5,043 nucleotides of DNA from an uncultured Ruminococcus sp. (GTDB taxonomy: Bacteria > Bacillota > Clostridia > Oscillospirales > Ruminococcaceae). Shown one piece after another: positions 1 through 4,923 of the stretch (position 1 is the first letter of the stretch; every line of letters begins with the position of its first letter). Made by a program: the position numbers and the translations under genes. The notes under the pieces are model-generated. The model was not told the origin of the DNA, ran no database searches, and saw nothing but the letters and a program-made list of their open reading frames with translations. Location: positions 1 to 5,043 of the forward strand of contig CALEJX010000503.1 of NCBI GenBank assembly GCA_937898375.1. Reading direction: 5' to 3'.

Positions 1-1
1 A

Positions 2-442
2 AAAGGCTCTGAGGGCGGTATTGACCTTGCGGAAAAGGTATGCAAGACTATCGAAACAAAGCCGTCTGAGTTCAAGCCGCTTTATGACGAGAAGCTTCCT
101 ATCAAGGAGAAGCTTGACATACTTGCAAAAGAGATATATCGTGCAAATGGCGTAATTTATACAAAGCAGGCTGAAAAGGCTATAAAGGAGATCACTGACC
201 TTGGATTTGGGGATATCCCTGTTTGCGTGGCTAAGACACAGTATTCATTGTCTGACGATCCGACAAAGCTTGGCAAGCCTGAGAATTACGAGATAACAGT
301 AAGAGATGTAAGGCTTTCTGCTGGCGCTGGATTTGTGGTAGCTTATACGGGAGATATCATGACAATGCCTGGTCTGCCTAAGAAGCCTGCGGCTTATAAT
401 ATCGATTGTGATAATGAGGGCAATATTTACGGATTGTTCTGA
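2..442 (+). CDS. fhs: Formate-tetrahydrofolate ligase, C-terminal part (5' end outside window)
   Basis: This is the end of the enzyme that joins formate to tetrahydrofolate using ATP, giving 10-formyl-THF in the cytoplasm for purine synthesis, initiator-Met formylation or acetogenic one-carbon flow. The frame is open from base 2 and gives 146 residues before TGA at 440-442, about a quarter of a family member of roughly 555 residues. Recognisable family segments are RANGVIYT, KTQYSLSDDP, the RDVRLSAGAGFVV stretch and the hallmark TGDIMTMPGLPKKPAA close to the C-terminus, ending in the typical NIYGLF. The tail is intact, with no frameshift. A GTG at 227 opens a shorter frame, but it is only an internal valine codon of this gene. 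The ATP-binding N-terminal part is not visible. The next gene is 420 bases away, so fhs is probably a separate transcription unit, although I see no convincing terminator directly after it. Identification is by remembered family motifs and is very secure. Confidence 0.96.
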   Translation, partial: KGSEGGIDLAEKVCKTIETKPSEFKPLYDEKLPIKEKLDILAKEIYRANGVIYTKQAEKAIKEITDLGFGDIPVCVAKTQYSLSDDPTKLGKPENYEITVRDVRLSAGAGFVVAYTGDIMTMPGLPKKPAAYNIDCDNEGNIYGLF

Positions 443-466
443 TTTTAGTGAGGAGCAGGGGTTAAA

Positions 467-565
467 TGAGGAGTGAGGAATGAGGAATGAGGAATTGGCA
501 TAGCCAAACCGAGTGAATCACCCTTGCAAAGTAGAGGAAACACCGAGCGAAGCGATTTTGCGGCG
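467..565 (+). repeat. Dispersed intergenic repeat, copy A
   Basis: The stretch starts 24 bases after the fhs stop. It shares two exact blocks with positions 4520-4594: TGAGGAGTGAGGAATG (467-482 = 4520-4535) and AGAGGAAACACCGAGCG (533-549 = 4571-4587). The sequence between the blocks is similar but diverged (an AGCCA core, then ACCGAGT and CAAAG). Copy A is 15 bases longer, mainly because the heptamer TGAGGAA occurs three times in tandem (474-494). The tail AGCGATTTTGCGGCG (551-565) recurs at 4822-4836. No credible reading frame covers it. It is probably an interspersed non-coding repeat family of this genome. Confidence 0.75.
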
Positions 566-584
566 TGGCAAGGTGGCGCATAAT

Positions 585-780
585 TGTAGGGGCTGGCGCC
601 CTCGACAGCCCAATATCGAAGCGGCTAGGCTTGGATTGGTCACAAATGAAAAGGGGCAGACGATGTTGTAAATTGTTGCGCCGAACGTTGTGTGGAAAAA
701 TACAAATGATATTGTGACCGAAACGTTGAGAAGCAGGACGTCGGATTTCGGCAAAGCAGAAATTGCGCCGCTCCCCTACA
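585..780. repeat. 196-base unit bounded by inverted TGTAGGGG octamers (possible MITE-like element)
   Basis: The unit begins with TGTAGGGG (585-592) and ends with its exact reverse complement CCCCTACA (773-780). Past the octamers the two ends stay related when read inward: CTGGCGCC on the left and AGCGGCGC on the right. A second perfect 8-base inverted pair, GGTCACAA (638-645) and TTGTGACC (712-719), lies nearly concentric with the outer pair. The left end also forms a small hairpin, GGGCTG (590-595) with CAGCCC (606-611). The unit has no start codon with a ribosome site and no open frame of substance. I see no clean target-site duplication, so mobility is an inference. It could also be two independent TGTAGGGG-type repeats in opposite orientation. 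Confidence 0.5.
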
Positions 781-850
781 TGATTTGTGCGATAAGATAA
801 TTTGTAGGTAAACAGGTGCGTATAGATAGCAAGTGAAAATATATAAACCG

Positions 851-857
851 AGGTGAG
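851..857 (+). promoter_or_regulatory. Ribosome binding site that selects a GTG start
   Basis: AGGTGAG ends five bases before the GTG at 863. The first in-frame ATG, at 905, is preceded only by AAAGCGTGAAA, a much weaker site. This favours the GTG as start of the membrane protein gene. Confidence 0.7.
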
Positions 858-862
858 CGGCA

Positions 863-2041
863 GTGACAGATACAGCGGTGAAAAATAGTGCGGAAAGCGT
901 GAAAATGCCTGAGAGTGGGAAAAAGAAACATCTCTCTTGGCAGGTCATTGCCTGCGTTTGCCTTGTGGTGGTCAGTGTGGCGCTGAATGTGGTCGCTTGG
1001 AAAAGTACGGCGTTTTGCGACTGGTACACGGCGCACGTTTTTCCGATATGGGAAAATACATATGGCAGGCTCACTTCGCTTTTGCCGTTCTCTTTTGGCG
1101 AACTGCTTATTGCGGTGGCGGTGTTCGGTATTCCGCTTTCGTTGGTGGCTATGCTGGTGACTGTGATAGTCAGAAAAGGCAAGAGGAAGAAAACTGCGAA
1201 AATTTTCGGGCTTGTTTATATGTGGATAGTCACTTTTGTGGTGACAGTGCAGACTTTTAACTGCTTTGTGCTTTACCACTGCTCGAGCTTTGCGAAGCTT
1301 AACGACATACCTACTGAACAGCACACTAGGACGGAGCTTGAAGCGCTTGGCAACAAGCTTGTGACGGAGATAAATGCGCTTAGTAAAGATGTGGAGCGTG
1401 ACAATGATGGCAAATTCGTGCTGACCGCTGACCTTGACAAGACGGCGCAGGAGGCTATGCGTGGGCTTGGAAGCGAGTTTAAAAACCTCGGGGGATTTTA
1501 TGTCACTCCGAAAGCTATAAAATGCTCGTTCTTTATGAGCCAAATGGACCTTATGGGCATCTATTTTCCATTCTCTATGGAGGCTAACTACAATCAGGAT
1601 ATGTATAGGGCGAAGCTCCCTGACACTATCTGCCATGAACTTGCTCATACGAAAGGCTACATTCAGGAGGACGAGGCGAACTTTATCGCCTTTATGGCGT
1701 GCGACAGGTCGGACAATGTGGATTATCGCTATTCGGGATATCTGGCGGCGCTTGGCGAGGTGAGAAACAAGATATTTGAGTACGCTTCTGATGAGAAAAA
1801 GATAGAATTTGACAGCTCTATCTGCGATGAGGTATGGGCTGATATGGAAGCTAACTGGGATTACTGGCGGAGCGTTGACGAGGCGAAGGACACTGTTTTC
1901 GACAGCGAAACGGTGGGGGAGATATCCGACAAGGCAATGGAAAAATCTCTGAAGCTCAACGGCGTTGAGGACGGCAAGCAGTCTTACGGCAGAATGGTGG
2001 ACCTTATGCTCAACTACTTCAAGGACAAGGGTGAGCTGTGA
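863..2041 (+). CDS. DUF3810-type membrane protein with HExxH zinc-protease motif
   Basis: The product has 392 residues from a GTG start. The N-terminus is charged, then three likely membrane helices follow at about residues 25-46, 77-103 and 113-137, leaving a large hydrophilic domain. That domain carries CHELAHTKG with H258, E259 and H262, followed by EDEANFIAF in which E269 or E271 could be the third zinc ligand. The segment YFPFSMEANYN before it and the FMAC after it match what I remember of DUF3810 proteins, a family with a gluzincin-like signature and no established substrate. Zinc peptidase activity at the membrane is therefore inferred from motif and family. The last 110 or so residues are acidic and helix-rich without a recognised domain. 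The next gene begins on the last base of its stop codon, so the two are probably translated together. Base use resembles the neighbours, with no sign of recent transfer. An alternative ATG start at 905 would remove only 14 residues. Confidence 0.85.
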   Translation: MTDTAVKNSAESVKMPESGKKKHLSWQVIACVCLVVVSVALNVVAWKSTAFCDWYTAHVFPIWENTYGRLTSLLPFSFGELLIAVAVFGIPLSLVAMLVTVIVRKGKRKKTAKIFGLVYMWIVTFVVTVQTFNCFVLYHCSSFAKLNDIPTEQHTRTELEALGNKLVTEINALSKDVERDNDGKFVLTADLDKTAQEAMRGLGSEFKNLGGFYVTPKAIKCSFFMSQMDLMGIYFPFSMEANYNQDMYRAKLPDTICHELAHTKGYIQEDEANFIAFMACDRSDNVDYRYSGYLAALGEVRNKIFEYASDEKKIEFDSSICDEVWADMEANWDYWRSVDEAKDTVFDSETVGEISDKAMEKSLKLNGVEDGKQSYGRMVDLMLNYFKDKGEL

Positions 2042-2841
2042 TGAAAATTCTTGCGGTCGTGCTGTTTCTTGGGATAATGTTAAGCTCTTGCGGAAACAAG
2101 GCGGACAGTGAAAGGCTCAATGATTCAGCTTTTACCACTACAGCGGAAAGCTCTGCGGTGGATAGTGACAGCATGGAAGTCGATGAAAGCTCGCAGGTCT
2201 GTGATGAGAGCAGTATTCAGGGCGGCGACAGCTCGGAGGACGATATGAAGTGGCGGCTTTTTGAGGACACTTACAAGGAAACTGACAGCGGCAGGGCTGC
2301 GGAAAATTATGCTCACAACAAGGGCATAAAAATAGAGGGCTTTGTGAAATACGGGCAGGAAAATCCTCCTGTGTGCGATCTGATACTTGGCAAAACTAGG
2401 TTTGCAGGAGTGGGCTGTGAGGTCATTGCGGCTTATAATTATCTCACATACGAGGGCTTTGAGCCTGACATGGCAAAGCTGGCTTATGATTTTGAGAAAA
2501 ATGCTCTTATTGCGGCGGACGGCTCGCTGGGATCTAATCCTAGGCGGATAGGCGGTCTTTTTAAGGCAATGGGAGTGGGATACAAAAGATTTTTTAAGGC
2601 TGAGGAGGCTCAGGCGGCTGTTGACGAGGGCAAGCCTGTGATAGTTTCTTTCCATATCGGGGAGAATATTTTCAGCGGTATCCACACGGTTTTTGCCGTT
2701 AAAGAAGAGGGCAGGCTGTATGTTTACAACTGCTACAATTCGGCGGCGGACAAGACAGAGGTGGAGAGCATTTATCAGCTTATGGATAAAAACAGCCTTT
2801 TTATTGTGGGCTACACGGAAGATGACGGTCAAATGAGGTGA
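2041..2841 (+). CDS. Lipoprotein with C39/papain-like cysteine peptidase-like domain
   Basis: The product has 266 residues from ATG 2041. That A is also the last base of the upstream TGA, and GTGAG sits 5 bases ahead. A GTG at 2038 would add one residue but lies too close to the ribosome site. The N-terminus is a short hydrophobic signal ending in the lipobox LSSC with C17 as lipidation site, so the protein should be anchored outside the membrane. Residues 18-68 are a Ser/Asp/Glu-rich linker, probably unstructured. The globular part (about 70-260) resembles the C39-like papain fold: C126 in GVGCEVIAAYNYL, the segment GSLGSNPRRIGGLFKAMG (161-178), PVIVSFH (199-205), H215 in GIHTVFAV and N230/N233 in VYNCYN. 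These give a plausible Cys-His-Asn triad. The usual upstream oxyanion glutamine is not evident (R120 is near its place), so activity is uncertain and a binding-only role is possible. It lies between the membrane zinc-peptidase-like gene and tsaE. Substrate is unknown. Confidence 0.8.
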   Translation: MKILAVVLFLGIMLSSCGNKADSERLNDSAFTTTAESSAVDSDSMEVDESSQVCDESSIQGGDSSEDDMKWRLFEDTYKETDSGRAAENYAHNKGIKIEGFVKYGQENPPVCDLILGKTRFAGVGCEVIAAYNYLTYEGFEPDMAKLAYDFEKNALIAADGSLGSNPRRIGGLFKAMGVGYKRFFKAEEAQAAVDEGKPVIVSFHIGENIFSGIHTVFAVKEEGRLYVYNCYNSAADKTEVESIYQLMDKNSLFIVGYTEDDGQMR

Positions 2842-2845
2842 TAGG

Positions 2846-3301
2846 TTGACAAAGGTATACAAAACATCATCTGCGGCGGAAACTATCGCTTTGGGTGAGG
2901 AGATAGGAAGGCGGCTGAAAGGCGGTGATCTTATCACTTACAGTGGCGGTCTTGGCGCAGGAAAGACCACTATTACAAGGGGTATCTCCATTGGCATGGG
3001 GCTTGGGGACGAGGTGACTTCACCGACTTTTGCGCTGGTGAACGAATACCGAGGGGACAGGCTCAGCCTTATACACTTTGATATGTACCGCATAAATTCG
3101 GCGGACGATCTGGAGACTACAGGCTTTTTTGACTACATGGACGAGGATACTGTGCTTGCGGTGGAATGGTCGGAAAATATTGCGGAGGAGCTGCCTGAGG
3201 ACGCTTTGAGGATAGACATTCAGCGCATTGACGAGGACGGCAGGGAGATAAGCATAACTGCACCTGAGGGAGATGATAGATTTGAAGATATTAGCTATTG
3301 A
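2846..3301 (+). CDS. tsaE: tRNA t6A-synthesis ATPase TsaE
   Basis: TsaE is the small cytoplasmic ATPase that acts with TsaB and TsaD to complete N6-threonylcarbamoyladenosine at position 37 of ANN-decoding tRNAs. The product has 151 residues, normal for the family. The Walker A loop is GGLGAGKTT (34-42, K40 and T41). It is followed by the conserved VTSPTFALVNEY (57-68), HFDMYRI (77-83, D79) and the EWSENI segment (107-112) typical of YjeE/TsaE. The start is TTG at 2846: GAGGTGA (2835-2841) includes the upstream stop codon and ends four bases before it, an in-frame stop lies at 2834, and the next Met is residue 51, past the Walker loop. The four-base gap suggests translational coupling to the lipoprotein gene. 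The 3' end overlaps tsaB. No key residue appears to be missing. Confidence 0.95.
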   Translation: MTKVYKTSSAAETIALGEEIGRRLKGGDLITYSGGLGAGKTTITRGISIGMGLGDEVTSPTFALVNEYRGDRLSLIHFDMYRINSADDLETTGFFDYMDEDTVLAVEWSENIAEELPEDALRIDIQRIDEDGREISITAPEGDDRFEDISY

Positions 3302-3971
3302 CACAAGCGGAAAGGTCGCTTCGGTGGCGGTGACGGACGGAGAGAAGCTTCTTTGGGAGAAGTCTGTATACACAAAGCTTACTCACTCGCAGGTGATTTT
3401 GCCTATGGTGAAGCAGGCTCTGGAGGAAACAGGGCTTACTTATACTGACCTTGACTGCGCGGCTATTGCAAAGGGTCCGGGGTCTTACACGGGGCTTAGG
3501 ATAGGCGTGGCGGCTGTAAAGGGAATGTGCTTCGGCTGTGAGAGTTTAAAAAGCGCAGGAGTTTCGACATTGCTTTCACTTGCATACAACTGTATAGGTT
3601 TTGAGGGCAGGATAATTTCTGTTATGAGAGCAAGACCAAAGATAGTTTACGCAGGGGAGTTTCAGTGCGCAAACGGCGTTATCACGAGGATATCCGCTGA
3701 CAGAGTTTGCCCTGAGGAGGAAGTTTTTTCGGGAGAGTTTTCTGAAAAGACCATGCTTGTGGGGGATTGTGCGGCAGAGATAAAGGCGAAATATTTCGCT
3801 GACAACGAAAATGTTCAGCTTGCAAGCTATGTGAACAGGCTACAGAGGGCTTCGTCGCTGTGTCTTGCGGTGGAGGCTCAGCCTGAGATAATGGTATCGG
3901 CGGACAGGCTGGAGGTATCTTATTTGCAGGCTACAAAGGCGGAAAAGGATAAGGCACATAGGGATAAATAG
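3282..3971 (+). CDS. tsaB: tRNA t6A-synthesis subunit TsaB
   Basis: TsaB is the inactive ASKHA-fold paralogue that pairs with TsaD and, with TsaE, supports threonylcarbamoyl transfer to A37 of tRNA. From TTG 3282 the product is 229 residues, a usual length. It begins MKILAIDTSG, the standard N-terminus of the family, and carries the diagnostic GPGSYTGLRIG (65-75). The C-terminal SYLQATKAEKDKAH fits the typical (V/S)YLR-x-AEK ending. An ATG at 3273 would add three residues, but GAGGGAG (3266-3272) touches that ATG directly and stands nine bases from the TTG, so the TTG is the better start. It overlaps the end of tsaE by 20 bases, which implies co-expression. The segment RARPKIVYAGEF (116-127) departs from the DARR-x-x-VY form usual in relatives. 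The third partner, tsaD, and the often adjacent rimI are not in the window. Confidence 0.94.
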   Translation: MKILAIDTSGKVASVAVTDGEKLLWEKSVYTKLTHSQVILPMVKQALEETGLTYTDLDCAAIAKGPGSYTGLRIGVAAVKGMCFGCESLKSAGVSTLLSLAYNCIGFEGRIISVMRARPKIVYAGEFQCANGVITRISADRVCPEEEVFSGEFSEKTMLVGDCAAEIKAKYFADNENVQLASYVNRLQRASSLCLAVEAQPEIMVSADRLEVSYLQATKAEKDKAHRDK

Positions 3972-4003
3972 GCAAGTTGTGAAAAGCTAAAGGCGTGACA
4001 GGG

Positions 4004-4030
4004 AACGGGCGAACGCTGTTCGCCCCTACA
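4004..4030. repeat. TGTAGGGG-type hairpin repeat in the tsaB-rpiB gap
   Basis: GGGCGAAC (4007-4014) and GTTCGCCC (4018-4025) form a perfect 8-base stem with a three-base loop, and the unit ends CCCCTACA (4023-4030). Read on the minus strand it starts TGTAGGGGCGAAC, so it shares its leading octamer with both ends of the 585-780 unit. The stem is followed by CTACACG rather than a T run, so it is not a convincing intrinsic terminator. It may nevertheless reduce readthrough from tsaB into rpiB. Confidence 0.65.
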
Positions 4031-4073
4031 CGAAATATCGCAAAATACGAAAATATAGCAGGAGGAAATTAAT

Positions 4074-4511
4074 ATGAAAATTGCTATTGGCGGTGACCAT
4101 GCAGGTCCTGAACTTAAGGCGGAGATATTGGCACATTTGGACGAAAAGGGTGTGGAATACACTGATTTCGGTATTCAGGCAGGAGAAAAAGTGGACTATC
4201 CTGACAAGGCAAAGGAAGTTTGCGAAAAGGTGGCTTCGGGCGAGTACGACATGGGAATACTCATATGCGGAACGGGCATTGGAATGTCAATGAGCGCAAA
4301 CAAGATAAAGGGCATAAGAGCGGCTTGTTGTTCGGACTATTTCTCGGCAAAATATACCAGAGCGCATAATGACGCAAATGTGCTTTGTATAGGTGCGAGA
4401 GTGCTGGGGGCTGGCTTGGCTATCGAACTGGTGGACGTGTTCCTTGAAACTGAGTTCGAGGGCGGCAGACATCAGAGAAGAGTGGATAAGATATCTGAGT
4501 TGGAGAAGTGA
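4074..4511 (+). CDS. rpiB: Ribose-5-phosphate isomerase B (RpiB/LacAB family)
   Basis: The predicted cytoplasmic enzyme interconverts ribose-5-phosphate and ribulose-5-phosphate in the non-oxidative pentose phosphate pathway. The product has 145 residues, the usual length. The phosphate- and sugar-binding start is GGDHAG (6-11, D8 and H9), then DYPD (41-44) and the catalytic loop CGTGIGMSMSANK with C65 as the expected general base and T67 beside it. H98 and N99 in RAHNDANVL and R132/H133/R136 in GGRHQRR match conserved ring-opening and phosphate positions of RpiB. ATG 4074 is preceded by AGGAGG (4060-4065) at eight bases, the strongest ribosome site in the window. The 102-base gap and hairpin after tsaB leave open whether it belongs to that operon or has its own promoter; I found no clear -35/-10 pair. 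A sugar-phosphate isomerase of another specificity (allose- or galactose-6-phosphate) is possible but less likely without sugar-specific neighbours. Confidence 0.95.
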   Translation: MKIAIGGDHAGPELKAEILAHLDEKGVEYTDFGIQAGEKVDYPDKAKEVCEKVASGEYDMGILICGTGIGMSMSANKIKGIRAACCSDYFSAKYTRAHNDANVLCIGARVLGAGLAIELVDVFLETEFEGGRHQRRVDKISELEK

Positions 4512-4519
4512 GCGATAAG

Positions 4520-4594
4520 TGAGGAGTGAGGAATGGCGAAGCCATACCGAGTAAATCTCCCTGACAAAGCAGAGGAAACACCGAGCGGAAGCGA
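4520..4594 (+). repeat. Dispersed intergenic repeat, copy B
   Basis: This is the second copy of the repeat seen at 467-555, in the same orientation, starting nine bases after the rpiB stop. It has the same two exact blocks (4520-4535 and 4571-4587) with a diverged middle (GGCGAAGCCATACCGAGTAA). It lacks the extra tandem heptamers of copy A. After GAGCGGAAGCGA it departs from copy A. No gene or ribosome site is visible in it. Confidence 0.75.
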
Positions 4595-4611
4595 GCAATA
4601 AAGTGCAGACT

Positions 4612-4695
4612 CAAGCCCGACGCTAGAGGGCTTGTGGGGTCAAGGGGCAAAGCCCCTGCGGAGTATGAGGCAGAGCCTCATTCGGCGACAGCCGA
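4612..4695. repeat. String of four adjacent short hairpins
   Basis: There are four perfect inverted repeats in 84 bases: CAAGCCC/GGGCTTG (4612-4618 with 4628-4634), AGGGGC-AAA-GCCCCT (4643-4657), ATGAGGC-AGA-GCCTCAT (4665-4681) and TCGGC-GACA-GCCGA (4682-4695). The last two directly abut. None is followed by a T run, so they are not ordinary terminators. Loops of 3-4 bases and differing stems look like modular, compensatory-conserved hairpin repeats. The region has no coding signal. Confidence 0.65.
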
Positions 4696-4697
4696 CT

Positions 4698-4780
4698 AAG
4701 CGGTGCAGAATGGTGTAAAAAGAATTGCAAAGTAAAGAAAATTACAAAGCGGTGTCGGAGTGGAATACTCTGCACCGCTT
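4698..4780 (+). promoter_or_regulatory. Twelve-base inverted repeat competing with a terminator-like stem
   Basis: AAGCGGTGCAGA (4698-4709) is the exact reverse complement of TCTGCACCGCTT (4769-4780). The eight bases AAGCGGTG recur at 4747-4754, so the right-hand arm can pair with either upstream copy but not both at once. This has the geometry of an antiterminator/terminator switch, but no leader peptide or ligand-binding core is evident. Decayed repeat duplication is an equally good explanation. Confidence 0.4.
4747..4780 (+). terminator. Possible intrinsic terminator after rpiB
   Basis: AAGCGGTG (4747-4754) pairs with CACCGCTT (4773-4780), and GAGT (4758-4761) pairs with ACTC (4767-4770) around loop GGAAT. 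The joint between the stems has G-T pairs and one bulge. The stem runs into CTTCTTCTATATCCTT, a T-rich but interrupted tail. It is the best candidate for ending rpiB transcription before the antitoxin promoter, though it lies 236 bases past the stop codon. Confidence 0.45.
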
Positions 4781-4807
4781 CTTCTATATCCTTATACAAA
4801 GTAAAAT

Positions 4808-4836
4808 CCGCAAAGAGCGACAGCGATTTTGCGGCG
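4808..4836. repeat. Fragment of the dispersed repeat with its own hairpin (copy C)
   Basis: AGCGATTTTGCGGCG (4822-4836) is identical to 551-565 in copy A. It is preceded by GAGCGAC here and GAGCGA there. In this copy CCGCAAA (4808-4814) also pairs with TTTGCGG (4828-4834), giving a seven-base stem that copy A lacks. Confidence 0.5.
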
Positions 4837-4848
4837 GACAAAAGGCAG

Positions 4849-4862
4849 AGAGGCAAGCCTCT
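4849..4862. promoter_or_regulatory. Palindrome touching the -35 box (candidate operator)
   Basis: AGAGGCAAGCCTCT is a perfect six-base inverted repeat around AA whose last T is the first base of the TTGACA -35 box. In this position it could bind the antitoxin or toxin-antitoxin complex. It could also be one more of the hairpin repeats of this spacer. Confidence 0.4.
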
Positions 4863-4890
4863 TGACAAAATGGGATAATAGTGGTATTAT
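4862..4890 (+). promoter_or_regulatory. Strong sigma-A promoter of the antitoxin gene
   Basis: A consensus -35 TTGACA (4862-4867) is separated by the ideal 17 bases from -10 TATTAT (4885-4890). TG at 4882-4883 followed by one base makes it an extended -10. Transcription should start near 4897, giving a leader of about 27 bases that contains the AAGGAG ribosome site (4909-4914). Confidence 0.88.
4875..4890. promoter_or_regulatory. AT-rich palindrome covering the -10 box (candidate autoregulatory operator)
   Basis: ATAATAGTGGTATTAT is a perfect six-base inverted repeat around GTGG, and its right arm is the -10 box itself. Phd/YefM antitoxins usually repress their own promoter by binding palindromes over it, so this is a natural candidate site. 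It lacks the TGTACA core known from the E. coli YefM operator. Confidence 0.5.
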
Positions 4891-4923
4891 AAAGCCATAG
4901 TAAGATGTAAGGAGATGTGACAA

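Noticed and set aside
467..494. CRISPR-like or VNTR array
   Set aside because: The repeats are seven bases, directly adjacent, without spacers, and only three exact copies are present.
585..611. Intrinsic terminator for fhs (GGGCTG/CAGCCC hairpin)
   Set aside because: The stem is only six pairs, the loop is ten bases, and the following AATATCG is not a T run.
782..830. Promoter for the membrane-protein operon (TTGTGC near 785, GATAAT-like bases near 794, TATAGA at 821)
   Set aside because: No pair of boxes has acceptable spacing; the operon must have a promoter here or upstream, but I cannot place it.
443..862. Riboswitch, T-box or tRNA in the long spacer
   Set aside because: I found no T-box consensus, no cloverleaf and no recognised aptamer core; the structure present is explained by repeats.
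776..1648. 290-codon open frame on the minus strand
   Set aside because: It lies opposite the membrane-protein gene, has no family features, its translation is rich in His, Arg and Ser as expected from reverse reading, and the + strand frame carries clear motifs and a ribosome site.
2038..2040. GTG start for the lipoprotein, one codon upstream of ATG 2041
   Set aside because: The ribosome site GTGAG ends only two bases before it, and ATG 2041 has better spacing and a typical signal-peptide start.
2125..2937. 270-codon open frame on the minus strand
   Set aside because: It is a shadow of the lipoprotein gene, crosses into tsaE, and its translation has no recognisable domain.
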